Shown here piece by piece: positions 34,191-42,296 of a DNA stretch of 44,449 bases. Source of the DNA: JAAERC01 sp965602655 (GTDB lineage Bacteria > Zixibacteria > MSB-5A5 > GN15 > PGXB01); the NCBI GenBank assembly GCA_965602655.1, contig CBFCZE010000006.1:1-44449 (forward strand), read 5' to 3'. A program made the translations under genes and the position numbers. Numbering within the stretch: position 1 is the stretch's first letter; every line of letters starts with the position of its first letter. The notes under the pieces were generated by a model, which was given only the letters and a program-made list of their open reading frames with translations, did no database searches and was not told where the DNA came from.

Positions 34191-35318
34191 ATGAAAGATA
34201 AATCGGACATAATGATACTGCCTGAAACTGGAAAGGAATCCAGGGAAAAATACAGGAAAAACCGACAGAAGCCGATCCAGACGATTCGTTTCTGGATTCA
34301 GGTGGCCGTTGTTCTCTTATGCTTATGGATCGGTGTCGAGTTTTATCACTTTGTCAAATATCTTGAAACAAGCGGCCTTGAAGGTTCAGCCTATCGCCCG
34401 CCCGGTGTTGAGGGATTTCTTCCTATCAGTTCGTTAATGAGTTTGTATCTTTTTCTTATATCAGGAGATATCCATCCGGCTCATCCGGCCGGCCTATTTA
34501 TTCTTCTGGCGGCGATAATTGTCTCCTTTGTTATAGGAAAATCATTCTGCTCATGGCTCTGTCCTTTTGGCTGGTTATCGGAATTGCTTGGAGATATCGG
34601 CGAGAGACTTTTTAAAAGAAAATTAAAAATATCAAAGTGGCTCGACTATCCGCTGCGAAGCCTCAAGTATCTGCTACTTACCTTTTTTGTCTACTCAATA
34701 TTTTTTCTGATGACTGAGGCTTCATTGCGCGCCTTTCTTGATAGTCCATACAATATTGTCGCCGATATAAAGATGTACTATTTCTTTGCCGATATTTCAC
34801 GGCTGGCTCTGATTATTATTGCTGCCTTGTTCTTTTTATCAATTCCGATTCGGAATTTCTGGTGCCGTTATTTATGTCCCTATGGCGCACTGCTGGGTGT
34901 AATGTCTCTTCTTAGCCCACTTAAAATAAAACGCAACGGTAATACCTGTATAGATTGTACCAAATGCGCCAAAGTCTGCCCGTCGTTTATAAAGGTCGAC
35001 AAAATAAATACAGTTATATCCGATGAATGCACCGGTTGCTTAAAATGTATCGATAGTTGCCCGGTTGCCGATACATTGGAACTAAAACCGGTTGTCGGTC
35101 AGTTTATTTTTCCAAAAAAATATGTTGCATTCGCGGTTGTCAGTTTATTTATTTTTATTGCAGGTTTAGGAATGTTTACGGGAAACTGGCAAAATACTGT
35201 AAAAATTGATGAATACTTGCACCATCAAAAGTATTTGCACAGTTATGGCCATCCAACAGGAACAAAAGAAATGAGGGATCTAAATGAAGAAACGGAGAAA
35301 CTGAAAAATAATAATTGA
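34191..35318 (+). CDS. NapH/CcoG-like membrane ferredoxin
   Basis: A 375-residue polytopic membrane protein. At least four hydrophobic helices are visible (about 30-48, 95-115, 155-175, 200-220) and another near 310. Cytoplasm-facing CxxxCP motifs occur in SFCSWLCPFGWL and WCRYLCPYGALL, as in NapH and NosR. A two-cluster ferredoxin domain follows: CIDCTKCAKVCPSF and CTGCLKCIDSCPV. NapH-type proteins pass electrons from quinol to periplasmic reductases. The start ATG at 34191 has a weak site; an ATG at 34212 is the alternative. It lies between the ferredoxin-domain gene and the octaheme enzyme in the same direction. Confidence 0.85.
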   Translation: MKDKSDIMILPETGKESREKYRKNRQKPIQTIRFWIQVAVVLLCLWIGVEFYHFVKYLETSGLEGSAYRPPGVEGFLPISSLMSLYLFLISGDIHPAHPAGLFILLAAIIVSFVIGKSFCSWLCPFGWLSELLGDIGERLFKRKLKISKWLDYPLRSLKYLLLTFFVYSIFFLMTEASLRAFLDSPYNIVADIKMYYFFADISRLALIIIAALFFLSIPIRNFWCRYLCPYGALLGVMSLLSPLKIKRNGNTCIDCTKCAKVCPSFIKVDKINTVISDECTGCLKCIDSCPVADTLELKPVVGQFIFPKKYVAFAVVSLFIFIAGLGMFTGNWQNTVKIDEYLHHQKYLHSYGHPTGTKEMRDLNEETEKLKNNN

Positions 35319-35342
35319 GTGTAATCTAAAGGAGGAAGTAAG

Positions 35343-36677
35343 GTGAAGTCAATTTTGAGGCTATTAGCAATTCTATTGATTATTATATTTTCGTTTGGGG
35401 CGGTTCTGGCACAGACCGACGCCCAGGTGGCCGGTAAATGTATGACCTGTCATAAGGAAAAATCACCCGGTCTCTATAAACAATGGTTTATGTCGCAACA
35501 TGCCATGCATAAGATAACCTGTATCGATTGTCATGGGGCGGAGAAGGGAGACAAGGATGGTTTCATGCATGAAGGTGCCTTGATTGCTACCCTGGTAACG
35601 CCCAAGGACTGCGGTGCTTGTCATAAGAAAGAAGCCGAGGAAGTAGAGAACTCTTATCATGCTACTGCCGGGGAAATTCTGGATTCGCAGGATGCTTATT
35701 TGGCCCACGTTGCCGGGGGTGAGCCGGTGGCCATAGCCGGTTGTGAGAGCTGCCACGGTGCCAAAATCGAGATCGACCCAAATTTTCCCAATATGCTTTC
35801 TAAAAAGAACTGGCCAAATTCGGGAATAGGACGATTAAATCCGGACGGATCAAAGGGTTCCTGTAATGCCTGTCACACCAGGCATTCATTTTCAATTGCT
35901 CAGGCCCGAAAACCTGAAGCCTGCTCCAAATGTCATCTGGGACCGGATCATCCGCAAAAAGAGATCTATGAAGAATCAAAACACGGCAATGCGTATTATA
36001 CGCATGAAGGCGAAATGAATATTGATTCGGATCGATGGGTTGTCGGTATTGATTATTTTGAAGCTCCGACCTGCGCCACCTGTCATATGTCGGCAACAGC
36101 TGCGATGCCGGTAACTCATGATGTCGGGAAACGGATAAGCTGGACTCTGCGCCCGCCGGTATCAAAACATAAAGATAATTGGCAGGCAAAACGAAATAAT
36201 ATGAAAACTGTATGCAATACCTGCCATAGCAGCACTTTTGCCGACGGCCATTATTATCAATTTGATGCCCTGGTGAATCTTTATAATGAGAAATTTGCCA
36301 AACCTGCGACCGAGATTATGAAAATTGTCAAGGAACGCATGCTTATGGAAAATCCTGCTTCATTCAGTAATAAAATTGAATGGATATACTGGGAAATTTG
36401 GCATCATGAAGGTCGACGGGCTCGGCATGGGGCGGCCATGATGGGACCGGACTACACCTGGTGGCACGGTATGTATGATGTCGCTCAGCATTTTTATTTC
36501 AAATTGCTTCCGGAAGCGAAAAAGTTTAATGACCCGGAATTGAATACGTATCTTGACAATTTGTTAAAAAACGACCCGATGCACAACTGGTTGTCGTCGC
36601 CGACTGGAGAACTTAAGGAAAAAATTCGTTCCGGTGAAATGCAGGATATTTACAAAAAACTTTTTGAAAGCAATTAG
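35343..36677 (+). CDS. Octaheme cytochrome c, hydroxylamine oxidoreductase (HAO) family
   Basis: A 444-residue periplasmic enzyme starting at GTG after a strong AAGGAGG. A signal peptide (1-23, ending VLAQT) precedes eight CXXCH motifs: CMTCH, CIDCH, CGACH, CESCH, CNACH, CSKCH, CATCH and CNTCH. GPDHPQKEIYEESKHGNAYY and the C-terminal MMGPDYTWWHGMYDVAQHFY are HAO-family signatures. In Nitrosomonas HAO oxidises hydroxylamine. In anaerobes, where it is paired with a NapC/NrfH-type partner as here, it reduces nitrite or hydroxylamine to ammonium. I infer the reductive role from the partner genes; whether the oxidative tyrosine cross-link is possible cannot be decided by eye. Confidence 0.88.
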   Translation: MKSILRLLAILLIIIFSFGAVLAQTDAQVAGKCMTCHKEKSPGLYKQWFMSQHAMHKITCIDCHGAEKGDKDGFMHEGALIATLVTPKDCGACHKKEAEEVENSYHATAGEILDSQDAYLAHVAGGEPVAIAGCESCHGAKIEIDPNFPNMLSKKNWPNSGIGRLNPDGSKGSCNACHTRHSFSIAQARKPEACSKCHLGPDHPQKEIYEESKHGNAYYTHEGEMNIDSDRWVVGIDYFEAPTCATCHMSATAAMPVTHDVGKRISWTLRPPVSKHKDNWQAKRNNMKTVCNTCHSSTFADGHYYQFDALVNLYNEKFAKPATEIMKIVKERMLMENPASFSNKIEWIYWEIWHHEGRRARHGAAMMGPDYTWWHGMYDVAQHFYFKLLPEAKKFNDPELNTYLDNLLKNDPMHNWLSSPTGELKEKIRSGEMQDIYKKLFESN

Positions 36678-36686
36678 AGGTATAAG

Positions 36687-38174
36687 GTGCTAAGACGATA
36701 CTTGCACTTTATTAAAGGCATTTCTATTAACTGGTGGGGTAAACTGGGAGTAATTCTGGTAACTTCATCATTTGTCTCCCTGGTAATTCTAGAACTGGCT
36801 CGCTTATTAGGAATAATCACCAGTTCCTATGCGGGATTAGTGACCTATTTATTGTTTCCGGCCTTGTTTGTTATCGGGCTTTTGCTTATTCCAATTGGCT
36901 GGTTGAAACTTAAAAAGCGAACAGGGAAGACTTTTAAAGAATTATTGAAACAAGGATTTGACGAAAAAGACCTGTCGGCCACATTTGTCGGGTCAAAACT
37001 TTTTCGTAATGTGGGAATCTTTTCATTAATAAATATTGTTTTTCTTATTACCATCAGTTCGCAAACGCTGATTTTTATGGATAGTGCCAAATTCTGTGGA
37101 ACCGCCTGCCATTCTGTTATGAATCCTGAATGGGTCACATATCAGCAATCTCCTCACGCCAGGGTTCGGTGTGTGCAATGTCATGTGGGCGAGGGCGCCG
37201 GAGCCTTGATAGACAGCAAATTAAATGGAATGTGGCAAATGGTTTCGGTTACATTTGATTTGCTGGAAAGACCTATCCCGACACCTGTCCATCAGTTGCG
37301 ACCTTCGCGGGAAACGTGCGAAAAATGCCACTGGCCTGAAAAATTCTATGGAACTCGGCTTAAAACAGTAGCTCACTATGATCTCGATGAAACCAATACG
37401 CCCAAATACTCGACGATGAATCTGAAAATAGACGCCGGCCGTGGAGACAGACGGCCAGGAATTCACTGGCATATTACCGCTGAAAATGAAGCCCGTTATG
37501 TTTCAGTCGATGATAAACGCGAGAAAATTATCTGGGTCGAAGTAAAACAGCGGGATGGAAATTATAATCGGTACACAAATAAAACGCTTACCGATATAAC
37601 CGCCAACTCAACTGACATCAGAATTATGGATTGCGTCGATTGCCATAATCGGGCGACTCATATTTATGAAAATCCGGAGAATGCAATTAATGAAAGGATC
37701 TATAACGGCTTGATAAACGGATCCATGCCGTTTATAAAGAGGGAAGCATTAAAGGCAGTAACCAGCGGGTATCCTGATAAGAACTCCGGATTGGAAGGAA
37801 TTAATAATCATATCCTTGGATTTTATCAGCGCCAATATCCGGAATTGGCGCAAACGAAATCATTGGTAATTGATTCGGCAATCACCGTCTTGCAGGAAGT
37901 CTATTTCAGAAACATTCATCCGGAAATGAATATTACCTGGGGTACCTATTCCAGCCATATAGGACATACCGGGACTACCGGTTGTTTCCGCTGTCATAAC
38001 AGCAATATGGTAGACAATCATGGCAATACCATATCTGACGATTGCACTTTGTGTCATTCTGTTCTATCTGATAAGCAGGAAACTCCTTTTCAATATTTAA
38101 CCGTACCGGATACATCCGATATCAATTATGAGATGCATAAATATCTGAGGGATGAGTTTCTTCAATCCTACTAA
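36687..38174 (+). CDS. Six-haem NapC/NrfH-like membrane-anchored cytochrome c
   Basis: A 495-residue quinol dehydrogenase starting at GTG, ten bases after the HAO-type gene, with GAGG upstream. Three hydrophobic segments (about 20-45, 52-73, 108-131) precede the haem domain, more than the single anchor of NrfH. The first haem site is CGTACH (137-142), a CX3CH motif. It is followed by CVQCH, CEKCH, CVDCH, CFRCH and CTLCH. The long C-terminal part, with WHITAENEARYVS, is typical of the extended NapC/NirT-like family of Geobacter-type organisms. It should take electrons from menaquinol and deliver them to the octaheme enzyme. A strong terminator follows. Confidence 0.85.
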   Translation: MLRRYLHFIKGISINWWGKLGVILVTSSFVSLVILELARLLGIITSSYAGLVTYLLFPALFVIGLLLIPIGWLKLKKRTGKTFKELLKQGFDEKDLSATFVGSKLFRNVGIFSLINIVFLITISSQTLIFMDSAKFCGTACHSVMNPEWVTYQQSPHARVRCVQCHVGEGAGALIDSKLNGMWQMVSVTFDLLERPIPTPVHQLRPSRETCEKCHWPEKFYGTRLKTVAHYDLDETNTPKYSTMNLKIDAGRGDRRPGIHWHITAENEARYVSVDDKREKIIWVEVKQRDGNYNRYTNKTLTDITANSTDIRIMDCVDCHNRATHIYENPENAINERIYNGLINGSMPFIKREALKAVTSGYPDKNSGLEGINNHILGFYQRQYPELAQTKSLVIDSAITVLQEVYFRNIHPEMNITWGTYSSHIGHTGTTGCFRCHNSNMVDNHGNTISDDCTLCHSVLSDKQETPFQYLTVPDTSDINYEMHKYLRDEFLQSY

Positions 38175-38190
38175 AAATTTCCGATAATCT

Positions 38191-38223
38191 AAGGCCGATA
38201 TCTTAAAGGATATCGGCCTTTTT
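38191..38223 (+). terminator. Terminator of the HAO/NapC module
   Basis: A perfect 12-bp stem (AAGGCCGATATC and complement) with loop TTAAAG and a T-run, 16 bases after the stop. Confidence 0.92.
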
Positions 38224-38376
38224 AAATTCATTCTAATTTCTGATGTAATTAGTCCATTTGATTGATCGGGGATTTATGCCTTATGATAAAGTTATGAAAA
38301 TGGTAGCAAATTAATTCGTTAATACTATGTATAACAAAAGGATATAAATAATTTATAGAAAAGTTATAAAGAATTG

Positions 38377-38405
38377 TTGACAAGCCTCCGAAAAAACATT
38401 AATAT
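38377..38405 (+). promoter_or_regulatory. Promoter of the Hdr-receiver signalling cluster
   Basis: TTGACA at 38377-38382 and TAATAT at 38400-38405 with a 17-base spacer, 39 bases before the first gene. The downstream repeats begin seven bases after the -10 box. Confidence 0.6.
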
Positions 38406-38411
38406 AAAATT

Positions 38412-38443
38412 CAGAAATTACAGAAAAGACAGAAATAACAGAA
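38412..38443 (+). repeat. Four 9-base phased CAGAAA repeats next to a start codon
   Basis: CAGAAA occurs at 38412, 38421, 38430 and 38439, exactly nine bases apart, and the last copy abuts the ATG at 38444. The block occupies the expected start of the transcript and the ribosome-binding region, where no ordinary Shine-Dalgarno sequence is present. Confidence 0.7.
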
Positions 38444-39214
38444 ATGGAAAATAAATTGAGAAATAGGGAGTTTTTAACCACAAGCCAGGCGGCAAAATTA
38501 TTATCTGTCTCGCCTGACACGGTTCTTAAATGGGTAAAAGCTGGGAAAATAAAGTCTAATAGAACTCTGGGCGGTCATTTCCGAATTCCGGCTTCAGAAA
38601 TAAAGATCTTTAATGGCAATACCTCCGAAGATTTAGATAAAAGCGGCAATAATCATTTGACCGTTCCATATCAGTATTGCTGGGAATATTTGGCGGCAGA
38701 TGGACCAATAAAATCGGAATGTAAAGATTGTATAACATTTCGTTCACGAGCCAGCCGCTGCTATGAATTAAAAGATATTCCCGGCGGACTGGGATGTTTG
38801 AATCTGATGTGCGATACCGATTGTGCCAGTTGTGAATATTTCAAGGTTGTTAATGGGCAGAAGGTGAATATTCTGATTTTAAGTGAAAATCAGAATATAG
38901 TTCAGGATCTGGATAGTCTGGATGAAACCGGTATTTTTCGGATCCGCTTTTCCGAGGATGAATATTCAGCTGCAATTGCAATTCAGGAATACCGACCCGA
39001 CTATATTATAATCGATTGCTCTATTGGTAAAAAACGAACAGGATTTATATGTAATAACCTGTTTAATGATATTCGAATACCGGTTGTAAGAATAATACTT
39101 TCATCGAAATCGAAAAATATTAAAGATTACTGCAACAAGGAAGTTTTTGGCTGGATTCGTAAGCCGTTTAATATCGAACAACTTAATGAATGCATCAGGG
39201 GAGTTCCCAAATAG
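38444..39214 (+). CDS. HTH (BldC/MerR-like) regulator with Cys-rich linker and receiver-like domain
   Basis: A 256-residue protein of three parts. Residues 9-55 form an excisionase/BldC-type DNA-binding domain (LTTSQAAKLLSVSPDTVLKW, then GGHFRIPASEI). Residues 79-130 hold eight cysteines (79, 93, 96, 106, 118, 123, 127, 130), including CKDC and CASC pairs, likely to bind zinc or an Fe-S cluster. Residues 141-255 fold like a receiver: the Asp in YIIIDCSIG and the Lys in GWIRKPFN are kept, but the paired acids at the start are reduced to LILSENQN. It may be the output regulator of the redox-signalling genes that follow. No characterised homologue comes to mind. Confidence 0.7.
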   Translation: MENKLRNREFLTTSQAAKLLSVSPDTVLKWVKAGKIKSNRTLGGHFRIPASEIKIFNGNTSEDLDKSGNNHLTVPYQYCWEYLAADGPIKSECKDCITFRSRASRCYELKDIPGGLGCLNLMCDTDCASCEYFKVVNGQKVNILILSENQNIVQDLDSLDETGIFRIRFSEDEYSAAIAIQEYRPDYIIIDCSIGKKRTGFICNNLFNDIRIPVVRIILSSKSKNIKDYCNKEVFGWIRKPFNIEQLNECIRGVPK

Positions 39215-39249
39215 AAAATAATTATTAATTATAATTTAGGAGCCGTGTA

Positions 39250-39780
39250 ATGGCCGACAGCATCAAAGTGAAAAACTGCAATTTGAGATTGCTTAAGGGC
39301 GATATCACCGATCTTGATATCGAATCGTTTGTATATTACGCCAGAGAAGATTTGGCTCTTGGTTCCGGATTTGGAACCGCCATTTCCGTCAGGGGCGGTC
39401 CGACAATACAAAAAGAACTCAATGAAATTGGAAAGATAAAAATCACCGAAGCGGTTGTTTCATCGGCTGGTGAAATGAAGGCAAAACACATAATTCACGC
39501 CAACGGCCCCAAATTTCAGGAGGAAAATATTCCTGAGAAGCTGAAACAAACGATAATAAATTCATTAGTAAAGGCTGAAGAAAAAGGAATCAAAGCGATT
39601 GCTTTTCCCCCCATGGGCGCCGGTTTTTATGGAGTTCCTTTGGAACAGAGTGCCGAGATTACGCTCAATACGATAAAAGAGTACTTATTGAGTGAAACCA
39701 AATTGGATGACGTCGTCGTTTGTTTGCTTGACAACCGTGAATATATTCCATTTGAAAAGAAATTTTCCTCATTGAAATAA
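39250..39780 (+). CDS. Macrodomain (ADP-ribose-binding) protein
   Basis: A 176-residue macrodomain. TAGGAG precedes the ATG. Features include RLLKGDITDLDIESFV (start of the fold), a glycine-rich GGPTIQKEL, HIIHANGPKF and the phosphate loop AFPPMGAGFYGVPLEQSA. Macrodomains bind or hydrolyse ADP-ribose and its derivatives. The usual NAAN segment is replaced by VYYAREDLALGSGFG, so hydrolase activity is uncertain and binding of another nucleotide is possible. It sits between the HTH regulator and the cytochrome b gene, 16 bases from the latter, so it is probably cotranscribed. Confidence 0.85.
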   Translation: MADSIKVKNCNLRLLKGDITDLDIESFVYYAREDLALGSGFGTAISVRGGPTIQKELNEIGKIKITEAVVSSAGEMKAKHIIHANGPKFQEENIPEKLKQTIINSLVKAEEKGIKAIAFPPMGAGFYGVPLEQSAEITLNTIKEYLLSETKLDDVVVCLLDNREYIPFEKKFSSLK

Positions 39781-39796
39781 TTTTAGGGAGTTATCT

Positions 39797-40468
39797 ATGT
39801 TTGATTTAGAATTTGCACGAGGAACCCTTCATGACACTGCCCTGGCCGTTATGATGATTGTATATCTTATTCGGTTGTACTGGTTAACCAGATTTACCGC
39901 CGGCAAAGAACGCCAGGCTCCCACCGGCAACGGTGATACCAATTCCCGCAAGGGCTTTATTTATTCATGGGGAAACATCGGCATGCCCTGGGCGATGGAA
40001 TCGACCAGAACAAAACTGTTTTTATATTTTCAGTTTGTAATTTTCCATCTCGGAGTAACAGCCGCCATTATTTTGATGTTTTCGATTTCGTTTTACTTTA
40101 AAGATACACCGATTCCGCCGCAGCTTACATTGGCTTTTAGAATAATTATCGGTGCGGCTTTCGTCGTTGGTGTTCTGCGGATTATCCGCCGAATTGGAAG
40201 CAAATATGTCAGAGCCATCAGCTCTCCCGATGATCATTTCTCGCTCTGGCTATTGACGGCTTGGTTCCTGTTTGGATATCTGGCGGCGCCCAACAATCCT
40301 GCAGCCGGCGAATGGAAATTACTTACCTTCTTCATCATGGGTTCATTCTTTCTGGTATATGTCCCATTTTCGAAAATATCGCATTACCTGTACTATCCAT
40401 TTACAAGATATTATCTGGGAAAAACGCTGGGAAGACGAGGTGTCTATCCCATTAAAAGATACCAATAA
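39797..40468 (+). CDS. NarI/HdrE/DsrM-like membrane cytochrome b subunit
   Basis: A 223-residue membrane protein. A site GGGAG lies before the ATG. Five hydrophobic helices are visible at about 10-30, 75-97, 110-130, 145-165 and 170-190. Histidines in GTLHDTALAV, FVIFHLGVTAA, PDDHFSLWLL and FSKISHYLYYP are positioned as b-haem ligands of the NarI/HdrE family. The C-terminal KISHYLYYPFTRYYLG is typical of the group. It should exchange electrons between menaquinone and the Fe-S subunit encoded next, forming an HdrED- or DsrMK-like complex. Confidence 0.85.
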   Translation: MFDLEFARGTLHDTALAVMMIVYLIRLYWLTRFTAGKERQAPTGNGDTNSRKGFIYSWGNIGMPWAMESTRTKLFLYFQFVIFHLGVTAAIILMFSISFYFKDTPIPPQLTLAFRIIIGAAFVVGVLRIIRRIGSKYVRAISSPDDHFSLWLLTAWFLFGYLAAPNNPAAGEWKLLTFFIMGSFFLVYVPFSKISHYLYYPFTRYYLGKTLGRRGVYPIKRYQ

Positions 40469-40506
40469 TATTTTACTCGAGAATCACCTAATTTTTGGAG
40501 AATAAA

Positions 40507-42270
40507 ATGGCAAAAGAAAGATCATATAAGGCCCAGAAAGTAGTAGATGGATTGGGTAAAAAACTGAATAGACAAATGGTTGGTTCGCTTGTGGCCTGTG
40601 TTCATTGCGGAAATTGTACCGACGCATGTCACTATGTTCTGGCAAACCCGGGCGACCCGACATATGCTCCGGCTTACAAAGCCGATAAAATCAGATCACT
40701 ATTCAAACGACACTATGATTGGACCGGGCGGATTTTTCCATGGTGGGTTCATGCCAAAAGTTTATATACCGACGAGGATCTCGAGGATCTGAAAGATACC
40801 GTTTTTGGTAAATGTACTAACTGCCGCCGCTGTACTATCAATTGCCCGATGGGCGTCGATTTGGCCACTTTCAACAGAATGGCTCGCGGCTTGCTGGTTT
40901 CGGTTGGCGTTATGCCTGAGGGTGTGGCGGTTGTCAGCAAAGATCAATGGGAAATCGGTAATCAGATGGGTGTCTTAAAAGAAGACTATATTGATACCCT
41001 TGAATGGCTTTCTGAAGAAATGCAGATGGAGGATCCAAAAAGTCCCGGTATCCCGATAGATACCATGGATGCCGATGTTGTTTACTCAATTAATCCCCGC
41101 GAGGTTAAATACGATCCGCGAACAATATCCGATGCGGCCTTAATATTTAATGCCGCCGGTGAAAATTGGACCATGCCGTCTGAAGACTGGGATATGACCA
41201 ACTTTGGCCTTTTCTCCGGTGACGACGATCTTGGCGGTGGTGTTGCTCGTCGATTATATGAAAAAGTGGTCGAGCTTCGCGGAAAAAAATTGGTGATCTC
41301 GGAATGCGGGCACGGGTATCGTTCGACACGATGCGAAGGACCCAACTGGGCAAAACATGATGTCAGCTTTCCAATGGAGAGTTCCGTTATTACAATGATT
41401 GACTATATAAAGGAAGGCAAAATAAAGGTTGACAAATCAAAAAATACAGAACGTGTGACTTTCCATGATTCCTGTAATAACGCCAGAAGCTGCGGACTTT
41501 TTGAAGAACCGCGTGAACTGTTAAATCTTGTCTGTGAAAATTTCCAGGATATGTACCCCAACCGCACTGAGAATTATTGCTGTACCGGTGGCGGTGGGGC
41601 CATGTCAATGTCGGAATATACACCTCGAAGACTAAAATCGGCAAAAATTAAAGCCGATCAGCTTAAAGCAACCGGCGCTGCCGCTGTAGTGACATCCTGC
41701 CATAATTGCGTCGATGGATTGACAGATTTGATAAAGCATTATAAATTGGATATGAAAGTTACTCAACTTGTAAATCTGGTGGCAAACGCATTGGTTATTG
41801 AAAAGCCGGTCGAAGTACCGGTTGAAGAAGTACCTGTCGTGGCCGAGGTTACTCCGCCTGCTGCTGAAGCTGTCGGCTTAAAAGGATATAAAATATTGGT
41901 TGCTGACGATGAACCTGATTTTGTTACCTTTGTATCAACTGTCCTTGAGGATAACGGCGCCGAGGTTATTGAAGCCTTTGATGGCAATCAAGCCTTGGAG
42001 TTAGCTCGCAAGGAAAAACCGGATTTGATGACGCTCGATATTACTATGCCCGGAAAATCCGGAATCGAAGTATTTGAAATTCTTAGAAGTGATGACGAAC
42101 TTTCCGGGATTCCTGTATGTATCATGACCGGAAAACCGGAATTACGTAAGTTGATATATGACCGTGCCGTAAAACCGCCGGAAGGATATGTCGATAAGCC
42201 GATTGATGAGGAATCGATTATATTGAATATTCGCAAAATCCTGGAATTGGCCAAAGAAAAAGCAAAATAG
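40507..42270 (+). CDS. HdrD/DsrK-like Fe-S oxidoreductase fused to a receiver domain
   Basis: A 587-residue fusion. The ATG at 40507 follows GGAG; an in-frame TTG at 40495 overlaps that site. Residues 31-41 (CVHCGNCTDAC) and 103-113 (CTNCRRCTINC) bind two 4Fe-4S clusters. The CCG domains of heterodisulfide-reductase type are seen in FHDSCNNARSCGLFEEP, NYCCTGGGGAMSM and VVTSCHNCVDGL. A Pro/Val/Glu linker (about 430-457) leads to a receiver domain. It has Asp467-Asp468 in VADDEPDF, acceptor Asp511 in MTLDITMPGKSG, the Thr in CIMTGKPE and Lys564 in YVDKPIDE, so all phosphotransfer residues are present. The Fe-S half should act with the upstream cytochrome b. The receiver suggests control by, or signalling to, the adjacent kinase. 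Confidence 0.9.
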   Translation: MAKERSYKAQKVVDGLGKKLNRQMVGSLVACVHCGNCTDACHYVLANPGDPTYAPAYKADKIRSLFKRHYDWTGRIFPWWVHAKSLYTDEDLEDLKDTVFGKCTNCRRCTINCPMGVDLATFNRMARGLLVSVGVMPEGVAVVSKDQWEIGNQMGVLKEDYIDTLEWLSEEMQMEDPKSPGIPIDTMDADVVYSINPREVKYDPRTISDAALIFNAAGENWTMPSEDWDMTNFGLFSGDDDLGGGVARRLYEKVVELRGKKLVISECGHGYRSTRCEGPNWAKHDVSFPMESSVITMIDYIKEGKIKVDKSKNTERVTFHDSCNNARSCGLFEEPRELLNLVCENFQDMYPNRTENYCCTGGGGAMSMSEYTPRRLKSAKIKADQLKATGAAAVVTSCHNCVDGLTDLIKHYKLDMKVTQLVNLVANALVIEKPVEVPVEEVPVVAEVTPPAAEAVGLKGYKILVADDEPDFVTFVSTVLEDNGAEVIEAFDGNQALELARKEKPDLMTLDITMPGKSGIEVFEILRSDDELSGIPVCIMTGKPELRKLIYDRAVKPPEGYVDKPIDEESIILNIRKILELAKEKAK

Positions 42271-42296
42271 TGACCTTTATATATTGAGGTGTTTTT

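Noticed and set aside
38412..38443. CRISPR-like array
   Set aside because: The repeat unit is only 9 bases with no spacers, and no cas gene is present in the window.
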